A DNA stretch of 64,000 nucleotides, taken from contig CAZYJR010000001.1 in assembly GCA_964647905.1 (NCBI GenBank), positions 248,001-312,000 on the forward strand, written 5' to 3'. The notes beneath the pieces are model-generated. The model saw nothing but the letters and a program-made list of their open reading frames with translations. It had not been told where the DNA came from and made no database searches. Shown in pieces: positions 16,322 through 25,574 of this stretch; position 1 is the first letter of the stretch; each line of letters begins with the position of its first letter. This DNA comes from CAZYJR01 sp964647905. GTDB taxonomy: Bacteria; Desulfobacterota; DSM-4660; Desulfatiglandales; HGW-15. A program made the position numbers and the translations under genes.

Positions 16322-17248
16322 TCAGTCCACCAGGGCCTGACCGCCCGCCTTGGTGTAGAGGATGCGATGCAGCTCCCGGTGTGTGAAGTAGGGATCGTCG
16401 TTTCTCAAATAGGGCAGGAGGATCTTTTTCCTGCGGAGGAGATCCCTGGACAGCTCTGCCGAGATGGAGTCAGGTCTGTAAAGGGCCGCTTTTGCTATGG
16501 GTTGCCCAAAGGGATTGATGATCTCGCTACCGCCCCAGAACCTGTACTCCTTCTCCCCGCATTCCACGGAACCGGAGAGGCCCTGGTCCTCCCTGGTGCT
16601 CCGGCGCCTCTCTTCGTGGTACTCCTGCCCCACACGGTTCGCGCAGATATTGTAAATGCCGAAGATCCTCGAGTAGAACTTGTTGATGATGGCCCAGCTC
16701 TCTATGTTGGAGAATTCCGTGCCCATGGAGCCTTGAGAGCTGTTGAATACGGTCACGAAGATGTCCGCCTTTTGGCATACCCCCAGGTAAGGGAGGGAAG
16801 GGTGCCACAGGTCGTTGCACACGAATACCGCGACCGTATACTCGTGGAGCTTGAAAACCGGCACCTGCTTGCCCGGCGAGAAAAACTTGCGCTCCTCGAA
16901 GACCCCGTAATTGGGGAGGTTGAGCTTGCGGTAGGCAAAGAGGACCTTGCCGTCCACGGCCACCAGGGCGGAGTTGTAAAAGTTCATGGAGGGCGACTCC
17001 TCTATGAAGCCCACCACCGCCGCGGTCCCGCTGGTGGCCGCCGCCAGGGTCCTGATTTCCTTGGAATCCAGGCGAAGGGCCACCTCGTGGTAGCGCTGGC
17101 TCACGAAGTAGCCGGTGAGGGCAAGCTCTGGAAACACTATCAATTGGGCCCCGGCTTCTCTTCCCTCGGCGATTTTCTCCAGGATGTCCCGGAGGTTGTG
17201 TTCAAGGTCCAGGAGCCTGGGCTCGGTCTGGTATATGGAAACCTTCAT
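16322..17248 (-). CDS. Nitrilase/carbon-nitrogen hydrolase family protein
   Basis: This 308-residue cytoplasmic enzyme has the family's catalytic triad: Glu41 (VFPELALTGY), Lys108 (YRKLNLPNYG) and Cys144 (VFVCNDLWHP). Family members hydrolyse amides, carbamoyl-amines or nitriles, or transfer acyl groups; the substrate here is not evident. Its start codon overlaps the stop of the GlmS-like giant by 4 bp (ATGA), indicating translational coupling. In this operon it may cleave an amide or N-carbamoyl group made or used by the neighbouring synthetase and amidotransferase. An ammonia-releasing role is also possible. Confidence 0.9.
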   Translation of the reverse strand: MKVSIYQTEPRLLDLEHNLRDILEKIAEGREAGAQLIVFPELALTGYFVSQRYHEVALRLDSKEIRTLAAATSGTAAVVGFIEESPSMNFYNSALVAVDGKVLFAYRKLNLPNYGVFEERKFFSPGKQVPVFKLHEYTVAVFVCNDLWHPSLPYLGVCQKADIFVTVFNSSQGSMGTEFSNIESWAIINKFYSRIFGIYNICANRVGQEYHEERRRSTREDQGLSGSVECGEKEYRFWGGSEIINPFGQPIAKAALYRPDSISAELSRDLLRRKKILLPYLRNDDPYFTHRELHRILYTKAGGQALVD

Positions 17249-20200
17249 GTCTGTCCCCCGTTCAGGGTCTGGGCCCCACGAGGGGCCTTCAAGGACTCCA
17301 CCGTATGGGCCATAGCGTTTCCCAGGAGGTTCATGGCCAGAGGAAGGGCCAGGTCCGGAATAGGGGAGATACCTTCCTGCCCGCCCAGGGCCGGCAGGGT
17401 CAGGACATGGCCTATGGGATAGCGGTAGAGGGCCCTGCGTTCAGGCCGGGTCTCCAGGGCCTCCTGGGTGATCAGGATCAACCGCGAGTGACGGCAGCCG
17501 TAAGTGGCCATCTCGTCCAGGAGCTGGGCCGAGAATCGATTGCTGGTGGCGTCCAGGATGATCAGGTTGTCGAACCCGGCATTGTAATCCGGCCTGAGTA
17601 CCGGGAAGAACCATTCCCCCTCGGCGTAGAACGGCGCGCTGGCCGCCATGGGCACGGTTCCGGGGGGGCGGGAGAGAAAATCATCTACGCCCTCTCCTTG
17701 TAGGCAGCGAGCCTCCCATTCCCTCACCGGCGACTCCCCGTACATGGACACCATGCGGGAGCGTTCCTCCAATCGAACGAACTTCTCCCTCACCCGCGAG
17801 TCCACTGTGACCAGGGGGCCGTGAACGCTCTCACCGAAGACGTGGGACTCCATGACCAGACGCCGGGTCCTGTCGAAACGGTGGACCCATGAAGGGCCCG
17901 GATCGCCCGGCGGGCCAATGAAAAAGGCGGTCTGGTATGAGAGGTTCTCGGATACCGCAAGCCTCACCGAGTCCCGGAGTGAACCGCTCGCCAGGACCGC
18001 CCGCACCGCCGGGGAGCACAAGCGAAAGTGTTTTTCAGCGGCTGCCGCCCTGGCCTTGCTCTTGCGCCCCCATGAGTGGATAAAGAGGAGGCACATGGCC
18101 GCATACAGGGCCTCTTGGGCGCAAGACTCCAAGCCGGGATGCAAGGAGGCCCAGCCCAGTGGCGGTGCTGGACTGCCGGGGGCCCGGTCTTCCCCGCCTT
18201 CCGGACCGCAGTACAGACAAGGGCAGGGCCCTGTTTCAGCCAGGATCGAGAGGACCCGCTCCCCGGGCGGGCTGGTGGCCGTGAAAAAGGTGACCAGGTC
18301 TCTGGAGAAGTGATAGCGGAGGTCCTCTGGCCCGGCTACTCTGACGCCCGCGCCCAGGAGGCGGCTCCAGTGGACTGAGAGGCTTGTACAAACCGCGTGA
18401 GCTCCCCGATCGAACGGGACCAGGACCATCTCCCCGTCGTCCGGTACCTGATCGAAGAGCGCTTCCGAGAGCCTCTCATCGTTGACCTCCCGCCGCGCCA
18501 GCACTGACTCCAAGGGATCGTCCCGCTCCATCTCCTCGGCCAGAGACCGCATGGCGCGGTAATAGGCGGCCTCAAGCTCATCCTCCGCCTCCTCCTCCCA
18601 CAAGCTCATCTCTGAGGCCGCAGCCTGAGGGGCGGCCTCGGGGGCGTTCCATACCTCGAGCTCCAGGGCCTCTGCAGCAGGGGTGCGCCCCCTGACCATG
18701 GGCGAGCGGCCTGCGGTGACCGATTTGGCCCTGTTCCTGGGAAAGTCCTCCGGGGTGCGGCCGTGGGCCAGCCCGAAGTGGAAGGCGAACAGGTAGTAGA
18801 AGACCAGGTCCACGAACGGCTGGAGTTCGTCGGATACCTTGGGCAGGAGGACCAGGCGGCCGGGGTTCAGCTCTTCCATCTCGCCTTGCCCCTTGCCCAC
18901 GAATCCCGTGGACGCGAACGGGATGCCCCTCTCAGCGAGTCCTCTCATTACCTCCAGCGCCTCCGGCAGGCGGGCCTCGTTGGTGGCGTTGACCATGATG
19001 AAGTCCCTGTTCGGGTCCACTCCCAGGGACTCATAGATGATCTCCCCGTAGTCCAGCGAGCGGCCGACAGCGGTCCAACTGGTCTCTTCCATCTTGTATG
19101 CGGCCTCCAGGCCGGTCCCTGTGGAGTGGAGGGCGTCGATTACCAGGGCGCTCAGGGCCTCGCTGCTCCCCGCAGCCACGCTGCGGCAGAAGTCCAGGAC
19201 TTCCTGGTCGGCGAGGATCCTGGAGAGTATCTCCGGGATCTGCTGGAGCTCTTCCAGGAGCGGGTCGTGCCCATTCTCGGATCCGGGTTCCTTTCTCTCC
19301 GAGAGCCAGACCCCGAAAAGGGCCGTGCTGAACAGCATGCAGAGGATGCTCTTGAGTCCGGGGACGGTCACTTCCTCGCCGCTCAAGACCGGGATCACCC
19401 CGATGCTCTTGGATGCAAGGAGCCCCATGTCGGAGAACCGCTTTTCCGTGACCCCGATCATTGCGGTCTTGAGTGCCCCGAGCTCCTTCGCCGCTCGGAC
19501 CATATCAGCGGTGGTGCCCGACCAACTGAGGAGCATCACCAGATCCTTTTCCGGCATAATGGTCCGATGAAGGTCCTCCACCTCCGCGGGCCGCAGGGCG
19601 AGCACGTCCACACCAGGCAGGAGTCTCTGGAGGAGGCGCCGCGCCGCCACGCCTGCGTGGTGAGCGCTCCCCATCCCCAGAAGGACAATGCGGTCCAAGG
19701 AGGCCAGGTTCCTGCCGAAGTGCCGCCTGAGGAGGTTTTCCCTCAGCTCGAAACGCGGGCGGCCGTCCTCATCCGATACATGAAACCTCAGTATATCCTC
19801 GAAGCGCTCAGGCACCTCATGGAGGTGGGTCTCGTAAAAGGATCTGTGTACGTCCTTGCCGGTCTGAAGGGGGTTCAGCACCGTGCTGAACGGCTCCACG
19901 GAGGCCGATCGATTCCCGTCAAAATCAGTTATGGTGACGGCCCGTTCCGGCTTGCCCCCGGTCCCGGGCCTGGTCTCGATCCGCGCGAACACCTCCTCCC
20001 CCTCGAGGGGGTACACCCGGATGCGGAGCGCCTCCAGGACCTCTTCCTCTTCCCGCTCGTGCCTTTGCTTGAGCTCCTTGACTCGCTCCTTGGTACCCCC
20101 TTCCCTCCTGATCAGGGCTGTCTCCTCCTCGTGGCGCTTTCGCATGCGATGGAGGTCCAGGGTCTTGCGGTGGACGATCGCCTGGGGGAAGAGCCCCATT

Positions 20201-21834
20201 GCTGCGTTTATGTCCGAGACCGCCATGAACTCTGTCCCGTACTCACGCTTGACCACGAAGACCGGCCGGTTATGGCTGGCCACGTAAAGCGTCCTCGGGG
20301 AGAGAACGCTCATGCCGGAGACCGCCAACTGCCCGCCTTCGCCGATCATTCGCCTGGCGGCCTCAATAAAGGCCAGGGCGTCCAGGTCCTTGCGGGCCTT
20401 TCCTCTGACCCGGTGGTAGACCTGGTAATCTATGGACAGGCTTCCCAGGCCGTACTCCTGCAGTCCCTGGTCGGTCTGGGACAGCACCGCCTCGTAGCGG
20501 TCCCTTTCACTCTCCAGGAGGTCGAAGTAATAGCCCCACAGCAGGGAGAAGTACTCGGAAGAGTTCCGGCTCCTCAGCGTGACATGGGCGACCTTTTCCA
20601 GAAAGTCTCTGAGCCGGTCCTCCACTTCGCCGCTGAACTGACCGTTCAGGACTATGAGGCGCTTCTTGTCCCGGTCGAAAAAGGGGTGTGCGTTCTTGAT
20701 GGTTACAGGGGACTGGAGCGCCCATCTGCCCTGTGAGAGGATGGGCAGAGCCAGGTATCTGAGGGAATAGGGGTCAGTACGCCCGTCCCCGGCCGGTCTC
20801 CAGGAACCTGCTGGGCCGGGGCCCCGCAGGTCCAACTCTGGTATTATTTCGGTCCTTTCAAGATGGGCGAGAGCGGCCGCAGCCGCCCGGCCGTAGACGT
20901 TCAGGCCCTTCTCCGCCCAGTAGAGCGCCTTCCATCCCCCGGCCCGCCGGATAGCCCTGCCTTCCGGCCAGAGACTCTCCAGTGTCTTCTGGACCTCTTC
21001 CACCAATCCCGGGGTGTGGGGTATGCGGCTCAGGAGGGCCGCATCCAGGAGTCTGAACAGGCACCTAACCCCGTCACGGTCGTAATCCGCGGGGATCCGG
21101 ATCCAGACCCGCGGGAGGTAGCGCCAGAGAATCTTCTCCGCATAGGGGGCCCCCGGCGACGACTCCTCCTCCAATCGACGCGGCCTCGGTCCCCTTTCTT
21201 CGAAAAAGGCCTTGTCAAAGAGCCTGTCAAAGGCGGCGAGTATCTCCTGTTGCGGTGCCTCCAGTATCCCCGCTTCCCGGTCTCTGCGCAGCTCTTGTTG
21301 AAGGGCTTTTCGCAAGAGCGTCCTTACGGCCACCGGGGAGAGGTCGTAGTTTTGGGTGAGCTCCAGGATCACCCTTTCGAAATGCCTCTTGGATCTGATT
21401 CGGAAAGGAGATACCAGGCCGGGACGCCCGGGCTCGCCGGCCGCCACTATCCTGGCATCGGAAGGATCGACCAGGTCCTCGTAAGAAGGGTAGGGCGCTT
21501 CTGACTCGTTTATGGAAAAAGGTTGCTCGCCTGCGAGACCCTCTATTGCCAGGAGGTGCCGCTGGGATCCCTCGGACGGGGAGTCCGAGTCTTCCATCAC
21601 CCACAGTCCCCTGAGCCGTTCGGCGGCATTGGGGTAGGCCGGGTCCGCGGCCAGGGTTTCCACCAAGGGGGCCACCGCTCCCAAAGACTTCCTGGTGCGC
21701 AACGGCTCGGTGTCGTCCCCGAAGAACCCTATGCCCGTGCTGTCCGGCGCCCTGTAGGTGATTGCCGACATGGCTGTCAGGACCCGGGTCAGGTTGTTCC
21801 CCGCATCTCCGAAAAAACCCACGATCCCGCACAT
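17245..21834 (-). CDS. Giant GlmS-like protein: split class-II amidotransferase, two SIS domains, long C-terminal extension
   Basis: The start at 21834 places the catalytic Cys as residue 2 (MCGIVGFFG), as Ntn glutaminases require; AAGGAG lies upstream. The 1529-residue product is 2.5 times the length of GlmS. The glutaminase begins at 1-60, is interrupted by an insertion of roughly 300 residues, and resumes at about 366 (GRWALQSP) with NG at 397-398. GlmS has a TDTE motif here, but this protein reads RNSSE. SIS1 lies at about 710-850 (GMGSAHHAG 720-728, SWSGTTAD 770-777). SIS2 lies at about 895-1040, ending in RNRAKSVT like the GlmS AKSVTVE tail. The GlmS ring-opening His region (ELKHGP) aligns with LDYGE, so the sugar chemistry is probably different. 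About 480 further residues are unassigned. Confidence 0.85.
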   Translation of the reverse strand: MCGIVGFFGDAGNNLTRVLTAMSAITYRAPDSTGIGFFGDDTEPLRTRKSLGAVAPLVETLAADPAYPNAAERLRGLWVMEDSDSPSEGSQRHLLAIEGLAGEQPFSINESEAPYPSYEDLVDPSDARIVAAGEPGRPGLVSPFRIRSKRHFERVILELTQNYDLSPVAVRTLLRKALQQELRRDREAGILEAPQQEILAAFDRLFDKAFFEERGPRPRRLEEESSPGAPYAEKILWRYLPRVWIRIPADYDRDGVRCLFRLLDAALLSRIPHTPGLVEEVQKTLESLWPEGRAIRRAGGWKALYWAEKGLNVYGRAAAAALAHLERTEIIPELDLRGPGPAGSWRPAGDGRTDPYSLRYLALPILSQGRWALQSPVTIKNAHPFFDRDKKRLIVLNGQFSGEVEDRLRDFLEKVAHVTLRSRNSSEYFSLLWGYYFDLLESERDRYEAVLSQTDQGLQEYGLGSLSIDYQVYHRVRGKARKDLDALAFIEAARRMIGEGGQLAVSGMSVLSPRTLYVASHNRPVFVVKREYGTEFMAVSDINAAMGLFPQAIVHRKTLDLHRMRKRHEEETALIRREGGTKERVKELKQRHEREEEEVLEALRIRVYPLEGEEVFARIETRPGTGGKPERAVTITDFDGNRSASVEPFSTVLNPLQTGKDVHRSFYETHLHEVPERFEDILRFHVSDEDGRPRFELRENLLRRHFGRNLASLDRIVLLGMGSAHHAGVAARRLLQRLLPGVDVLALRPAEVEDLHRTIMPEKDLVMLLSWSGTTADMVRAAKELGALKTAMIGVTEKRFSDMGLLASKSIGVIPVLSGEEVTVPGLKSILCMLFSTALFGVWLSERKEPGSENGHDPLLEELQQIPEILSRILADQEVLDFCRSVAAGSSEALSALVIDALHSTGTGLEAAYKMEETSWTAVGRSLDYGEIIYESLGVDPNRDFIMVNATNEARLPEALEVMRGLAERGIPFASTGFVGKGQGEMEELNPGRLVLLPKVSDELQPFVDLVFYYLFAFHFGLAHGRTPEDFPRNRAKSVTAGRSPMVRGRTPAAEALELEVWNAPEAAPQAAASEMSLWEEEAEDELEAAYYRAMRSLAEEMERDDPLESVLARREVNDERLSEALFDQVPDDGEMVLVPFDRGAHAVCTSLSVHWSRLLGAGVRVAGPEDLRYHFSRDLVTFFTATSPPGERVLSILAETGPCPCLYCGPEGGEDRAPGSPAPPLGWASLHPGLESCAQEALYAAMCLLFIHSWGRKSKARAAAAEKHFRLCSPAVRAVLASGSLRDSVRLAVSENLSYQTAFFIGPPGDPGPSWVHRFDRTRRLVMESHVFGESVHGPLVTVDSRVREKFVRLEERSRMVSMYGESPVREWEARCLQGEGVDDFLSRPPGTVPMAASAPFYAEGEWFFPVLRPDYNAGFDNLIILDATSNRFSAQLLDEMATYGCRHSRLILITQEALETRPERRALYRYPIGHVLTLPALGGQEGISPIPDLALPLAMNLLGNAMAHTVESLKAPRGAQTLNGGQT

Positions 21835-21981
21835 GTTGGAGGGTCTCCTTCCATGGTGTCTTCTCCGGTGCCGCTGCGCGGTCGGCCTGACCTTGAGGGC
21901 CGGACCTCCGCGCCCGTTCACCGATTTGCGGGATCAATCTGCAGGAATAACCGCCTCATGTCAAGGAGGAGCGGGTCGGGG

Positions 21982-23196
21982 TCAGGTCAAGAAGGCCTTG
22001 CCCGTATTCTTCAGGGTGTGGTCGTCCCTCATATACTTGGCCTGGCTCCCGTTTCGCAGGATCACCTCGAAGCCTTCCGGGTCGTAGGAGTCAATCCGGT
22101 AGTCTGGCGCCTGCTCCGGCCCGGTCTCCCGGAGGAGCTCGATGTGGCGCTCCAGCTTGCCAATGGAAAAGGAGACCAATTCCTTGAGGAATCCGAAGGC
22201 GTGGCGCATTTGGTGAAAGCCGTATTTCTTCATCAGGGCGAAGCCCGCCACGGCCTCTTTTTCCGCGATCTCGTTGGGATGCTCCTGGCTGGTGGTGCAT
22301 GCGGTTTGTATGGAGGGGAGCCCCAGCTTCTTGCTCACCTTTTCCATCAACAGGTTGGCCACGTTGTGGGAGACCAGTCCCAGGTCAACGGCATAGTTCT
22401 TCTGGATGTTGGCTATGGAAGGCAGTCCCGCGTGAACGGTCACCAGCCCGGGATTCACCAGTTGGGTGAGGGTGATGCCGAACAAGGCCTCTGCATGGGT
22501 CAGGGTCAGGAGCCCGGACATGGAATAAGGGGCGGAGAGCCCCGCCATGGGCATGGTGGAGACATAGATGGGGAGCCCCTCCCTGACACAGGCAAGAAAA
22601 GGGTCCACCATGGAGTCGATCAGTGCCAGAGGGCTGTTCAGGATGGAAAACTGTATGGTTATCTTCCCGCGTTTGTTATGAATCTCCTTGGCCCTGGCAA
22701 TGCCTTCATCCGTCACCGCAGCAACATAGATGGGCTTTCGGCAGTTTTCTATGATCGTATCCATGACCTTGACCTCCTGCTTCTTGAGCAGGACCCCGCG
22801 GGCCATGAAGTTTACCACATCGGCCTGGTCCACGATCCGTGCTATCTTTGCCAGATGGTCAAAGGTGGGCTCGATCAGCTCGCCGGTCTCGTCGTTGTGG
22901 ATGAACGGCGCCGTTCCTCCAACACCGAACGAGTTCTCCGGAATCCAGTACCGGTCGCGCTTGGGCGCGCTGCTCAAGGCCTGCTCCACCAAAGGGGTGA
23001 GTATGTGGATGTGCCCCGAGCTGTCGTCATAAGCGGCGAGTCCGGTGTCTTCAAAGATTCGACGGACTTTTTCCGATCCGCACCTCACCCCGACTTCCTC
23101 CAGCACACGAAGGGCGTCGCGGTGGATCAAATCGATCAGCTCGGATTGCTCCAGTTTCTCGGAGTCGTTATGGTCGTCTCGGCGTATGGATTCCAT
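21982..23196 (-). CDS. MttB-superfamily methyltransferase-like protein 1
   Basis: This 404-residue protein is a TIM-barrel member of the trimethylamine methyltransferase (MttB) superfamily. Its start LIHRDALRVLEEVGVRC and core YSMSGLLTLTHAEALFGITLTQLVNPGL are recognisable. It ends in TGA and the frame has no internal TAG, so it is a non-pyrrolysine member like the glycine betaine methyltransferase group. It is shorter than typical MttB (about 470-500 residues). Such enzymes pass a methyl group from a quaternary or tertiary amine to a corrinoid protein, but no corrinoid protein is encoded in this window. It is paralogous to the gene at 27097. The start used is the ATG at 23196, preceded by a GGAGGAGCA-type site. 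Confidence 0.86.
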   Translation of the reverse strand: MESIRRDDHNDSEKLEQSELIDLIHRDALRVLEEVGVRCGSEKVRRIFEDTGLAAYDDSSGHIHILTPLVEQALSSAPKRDRYWIPENSFGVGGTAPFIHNDETGELIEPTFDHLAKIARIVDQADVVNFMARGVLLKKQEVKVMDTIIENCRKPIYVAAVTDEGIARAKEIHNKRGKITIQFSILNSPLALIDSMVDPFLACVREGLPIYVSTMPMAGLSAPYSMSGLLTLTHAEALFGITLTQLVNPGLVTVHAGLPSIANIQKNYAVDLGLVSHNVANLLMEKVSKKLGLPSIQTACTTSQEHPNEIAEKEAVAGFALMKKYGFHQMRHAFGFLKELVSFSIGKLERHIELLRETGPEQAPDYRIDSYDPEGFEVILRNGSQAKYMRDDHTLKNTGKAFLT

Positions 23197-23289
23197 GTTG
23201 ATGCTCCTCCTTTGCCGTGGATTGAGCTGTTGTGCGGTCTGTCCGAGCCGTTTTGAAATCGCTCGGCTCTGGAGTCCAGAGGCCCGGGG

Positions 23290-24159
23290 TCAGCCGGTTC
23301 GGTTTCTCCCGGGCACCCTGATCCGCATTCCGTCCCGGGCGAACTGCATTCGGTCCAACCCCTGCTCGATATCCAGATAGTCGTTATACGAACGGTTCCA
23401 GTACTCCTCCAGGTGAACGAAGACCACCCGAGCGGCCCGTATCCGTCCGGCCAGGGCGACGGTCTCCTCGAACGTGTAGAGAGTCCTCCGCGATATGTGA
23501 TCCCCGGGGTACTCGAAGCCGTGCTTCAGGCCGGTCTCGAAGATTCCCGGCTGGATTGCCAGGAGGTCTGCGCCCCGGACCGAATCGCAGTCCTCGGGGA
23601 ACGGCTTGATATCGCAGGGCGCATATACGATTCGGCTCCCGGCCTGCTCGAACACATAGACATAGGCGGTCTGCCGGCCGCGATCCACGGGCAGGGCTCG
23701 GATCCTTACGCCGCCCACGTCAATTTCGCCTTCGAACAAGACCGGCTCCACAAACCCCTGCTCAACGTAGAAGTCCAGGAGCGGACCGTAGGTCGAGCGA
23801 ATTCCGCGGGCCGCCCGGTAGAGGGCCCGCGGCATGAACAGCCGGAGCCGCTTGTGCGGATAGGCCTCCCACGTCCGGAAGTCCAGGGTGATCTGCTCCA
23901 CCACCCTGAACCCCTCCACATGATCCGGATCCAGATGGGTGAAAAGCAGGCCTTCCGCCTTTCGGATCCGCTCCCGATTGAGCTGGTGGGCCGACTCAGC
24001 CGGGGTATCTATCAGCAGCCCTATGTCATGGAGAAAGGCGGAGGGGCCCGTCCTTGCAAAAGGGACCCCCTTTATCCGCGCCTCCTCGCATACCCTGCAC
24101 CCGCACAAGGGCTTGGGTATCACCATGCATCCGCCGGAACCGAGAATGGTCAGGTCCAT
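23290..24159 (-). CDS. Metallo-beta-lactamase-fold hydrolase, PhnP/PqqB-like
   Basis: This 289-residue protein opens like PhnP (LTILGSGGCMVIPKPLCGCRVCEEA), with a paired-cysteine motif as in the zinc site of the cyclic phosphodiesterase branch. The usual HxHxDH metal motif reads HLDPDH, with Asp in place of the second His. Other metal ligands are seen later (YAPCD, and GDH in EYPGDH). The fold is well supported, but the activity could be phosphodiesterase, oxidoreductive (PqqB-like) or lost. It sits 56 bp after the FAD enzyme and 93 bp before the first MttB-like gene. Confidence 0.82.
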   Translation of the reverse strand: MDLTILGSGGCMVIPKPLCGCRVCEEARIKGVPFARTGPSAFLHDIGLLIDTPAESAHQLNRERIRKAEGLLFTHLDPDHVEGFRVVEQITLDFRTWEAYPHKRLRLFMPRALYRAARGIRSTYGPLLDFYVEQGFVEPVLFEGEIDVGGVRIRALPVDRGRQTAYVYVFEQAGSRIVYAPCDIKPFPEDCDSVRGADLLAIQPGIFETGLKHGFEYPGDHISRRTLYTFEETVALAGRIRAARVVFVHLEEYWNRSYNDYLDIEQGLDRMQFARDGMRIRVPGRNRTG

Positions 24160-24215
24160 GCGCCTGCCCGCCGAACTCGCCGCCGGCCGCGCACACCCTC
24201 AACCCTCAAGATGCG

Positions 24216-25547
24216 TCAGCTCCAGGGAAACGGGCTGTGAGAGACCGGATGCAGCTCGCCCTTTTCGTAGCGGTCGAATCGGAAGGGCTTGAGGAGCTCC
24301 TGCTCCTCTCCCAGCACCTCCTTGGCCACCAGTTCCCCCACCCCGATCATCTTGTAGCCGTGATTGGAGTCCAGGATCAGGTAGCAGTTCTCCTTGAGCG
24401 CGTCGAAAATGGGGAAATTGTCCGGCGTGAAGCAGCCCAGGCCCCCTGACGGCTCATCCTTGTAGTAGCGGTACTTGTCCTCGTAACGCTTCTGGCAATG
24501 GGCCAGGGCGGACGTCCACATGTGCACGAACTCGGGCCCCACCACGAAGTCCGGGGAGTCTATGCCGTAAGGGTCCACCTCGGGCTCGCCCTCTACTATA
24601 TACGGGGCCGCGCCGCCCTGGATCCCGCCGAAGTTGAGGTCGGGCTTGTAGTATATCCCCCACATCCGGTCGGTGATCAGTGAGCCGTCCTCGCTGGAAT
24701 AGAGCGGGGCGTCCGTATCCACATGGATTACAGGCGGCGGATTGCCGTTGTTGTCATACCCGTAGTCAGGGTCGACTCCCAGGGTCCCTTCCACCAGGCA
24801 CCAGTATGTCCACATGCGGACCCCCCGGTGGAGCTTGCCGTCCTTGTCCCGGATGTCCACCTCTTTGGGCAGGTCCAGCATCTCCCAGAAGGTCCTGGCC
24901 CAGGGCCCGGGGCCGGCCACGACATAGTCGCAGGAGATCTTTCCCTTGTCCGTTTCAACCGCCTTTACCGCGTTGCCCTGTACGTCCATGCCGGTTACCT
25001 TGACCCCGGTCATGATCCGGACGCCCTCGGCCTCGGCCTTGTCGGCCAGGCGGTACAAGGACCGCATGTTGTAAGCGAAGCCGCCCTTCTTTTCATGGAG
25101 TACGGATGTGATATTCTTGGCCTGCCAGTCGTCAAAGATGTTCTCCCGCATGTACTTCAGGCAGTGCTTCTCCCCTTCCACAAAGACCGACTCATAGCCT
25201 ATGGCCTTTTGCTGCTCGTATATTGTGGCCACGTCCTCGTGCATGGCCTCGCAGGAAATCTGCATGTAACCCAGGGGGTTGTAGCCGTAGCCCTCGGCGT
25301 CCTCTTCCCAGAGGGACACGCTGTGGGCCATCAGCTCCCGCATGGCTGGTTGGAAGTAGTTGTTCCGGATTACACCGCATGCGATCCCGGAAGCGCCAGC
25401 TCCGATGGCCGTCTTGTCCAGGAGCAGGACGTCCTTTCCGGACCCCGCCCCCCTGGCCTTGAGCTCCTTTGCCAGGTGCCAGGCCGTGCTCAGGCCGTGA
25501 ATACCGGCCCCGATCACTACATACTTAGATTTCTCAGGTAATGCCAT
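24216..25547 (-). CDS. FAD-dependent amine oxidase/dehydrogenase (DAO family, sarcosine-oxidase-like)
   Basis: This 443-residue flavoprotein opens with a dinucleotide-binding motif (YVVIGAGIHGLSTAWHLA) and DKTAIGAGASGIACG, and ends with DSNHGYKMIGVGELVAKEVLGEE. That pattern is typical of the D-amino-acid/sarcosine oxidase (DAO) family. Relatives oxidise C-N bonds of N-methyl amino acids, glycine, opines or methylated amines. No signal peptide is seen. A strong site (GGGAGGAAAAGG) precedes the ATG. Next to two MttB-like methyltransferases, a role in oxidising an N-methylated intermediate is reasonable but unproven; in an anaerobe it would pass electrons to a carrier instead of oxygen. Confidence 0.86.
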   Translation of the reverse strand: MALPEKSKYVVIGAGIHGLSTAWHLAKELKARGAGSGKDVLLLDKTAIGAGASGIACGVIRNNYFQPAMRELMAHSVSLWEEDAEGYGYNPLGYMQISCEAMHEDVATIYEQQKAIGYESVFVEGEKHCLKYMRENIFDDWQAKNITSVLHEKKGGFAYNMRSLYRLADKAEAEGVRIMTGVKVTGMDVQGNAVKAVETDKGKISCDYVVAGPGPWARTFWEMLDLPKEVDIRDKDGKLHRGVRMWTYWCLVEGTLGVDPDYGYDNNGNPPPVIHVDTDAPLYSSEDGSLITDRMWGIYYKPDLNFGGIQGGAAPYIVEGEPEVDPYGIDSPDFVVGPEFVHMWTSALAHCQKRYEDKYRYYKDEPSGGLGCFTPDNFPIFDALKENCYLILDSNHGYKMIGVGELVAKEVLGEEQELLKPFRFDRYEKGELHPVSHSPFPWS

Positions 25548-25574
25548 TACCTTTTCCTCCCATTATTATATTTG

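Noticed and set aside
18763..20736. 657-codon open frame on the plus strand opposite the GlmS-like gene
   Set aside because: It is antisense to a clearly conserved gene, encodes no recognisable domain, and is rich in His/Gly/Pro/Leu, as expected from shadow frames in GC-rich DNA. The same holds for long antisense frames at 2549-3820, 8141-9391, 24723-25541, 25572-27077, 42717-44048 and 58337-59596.
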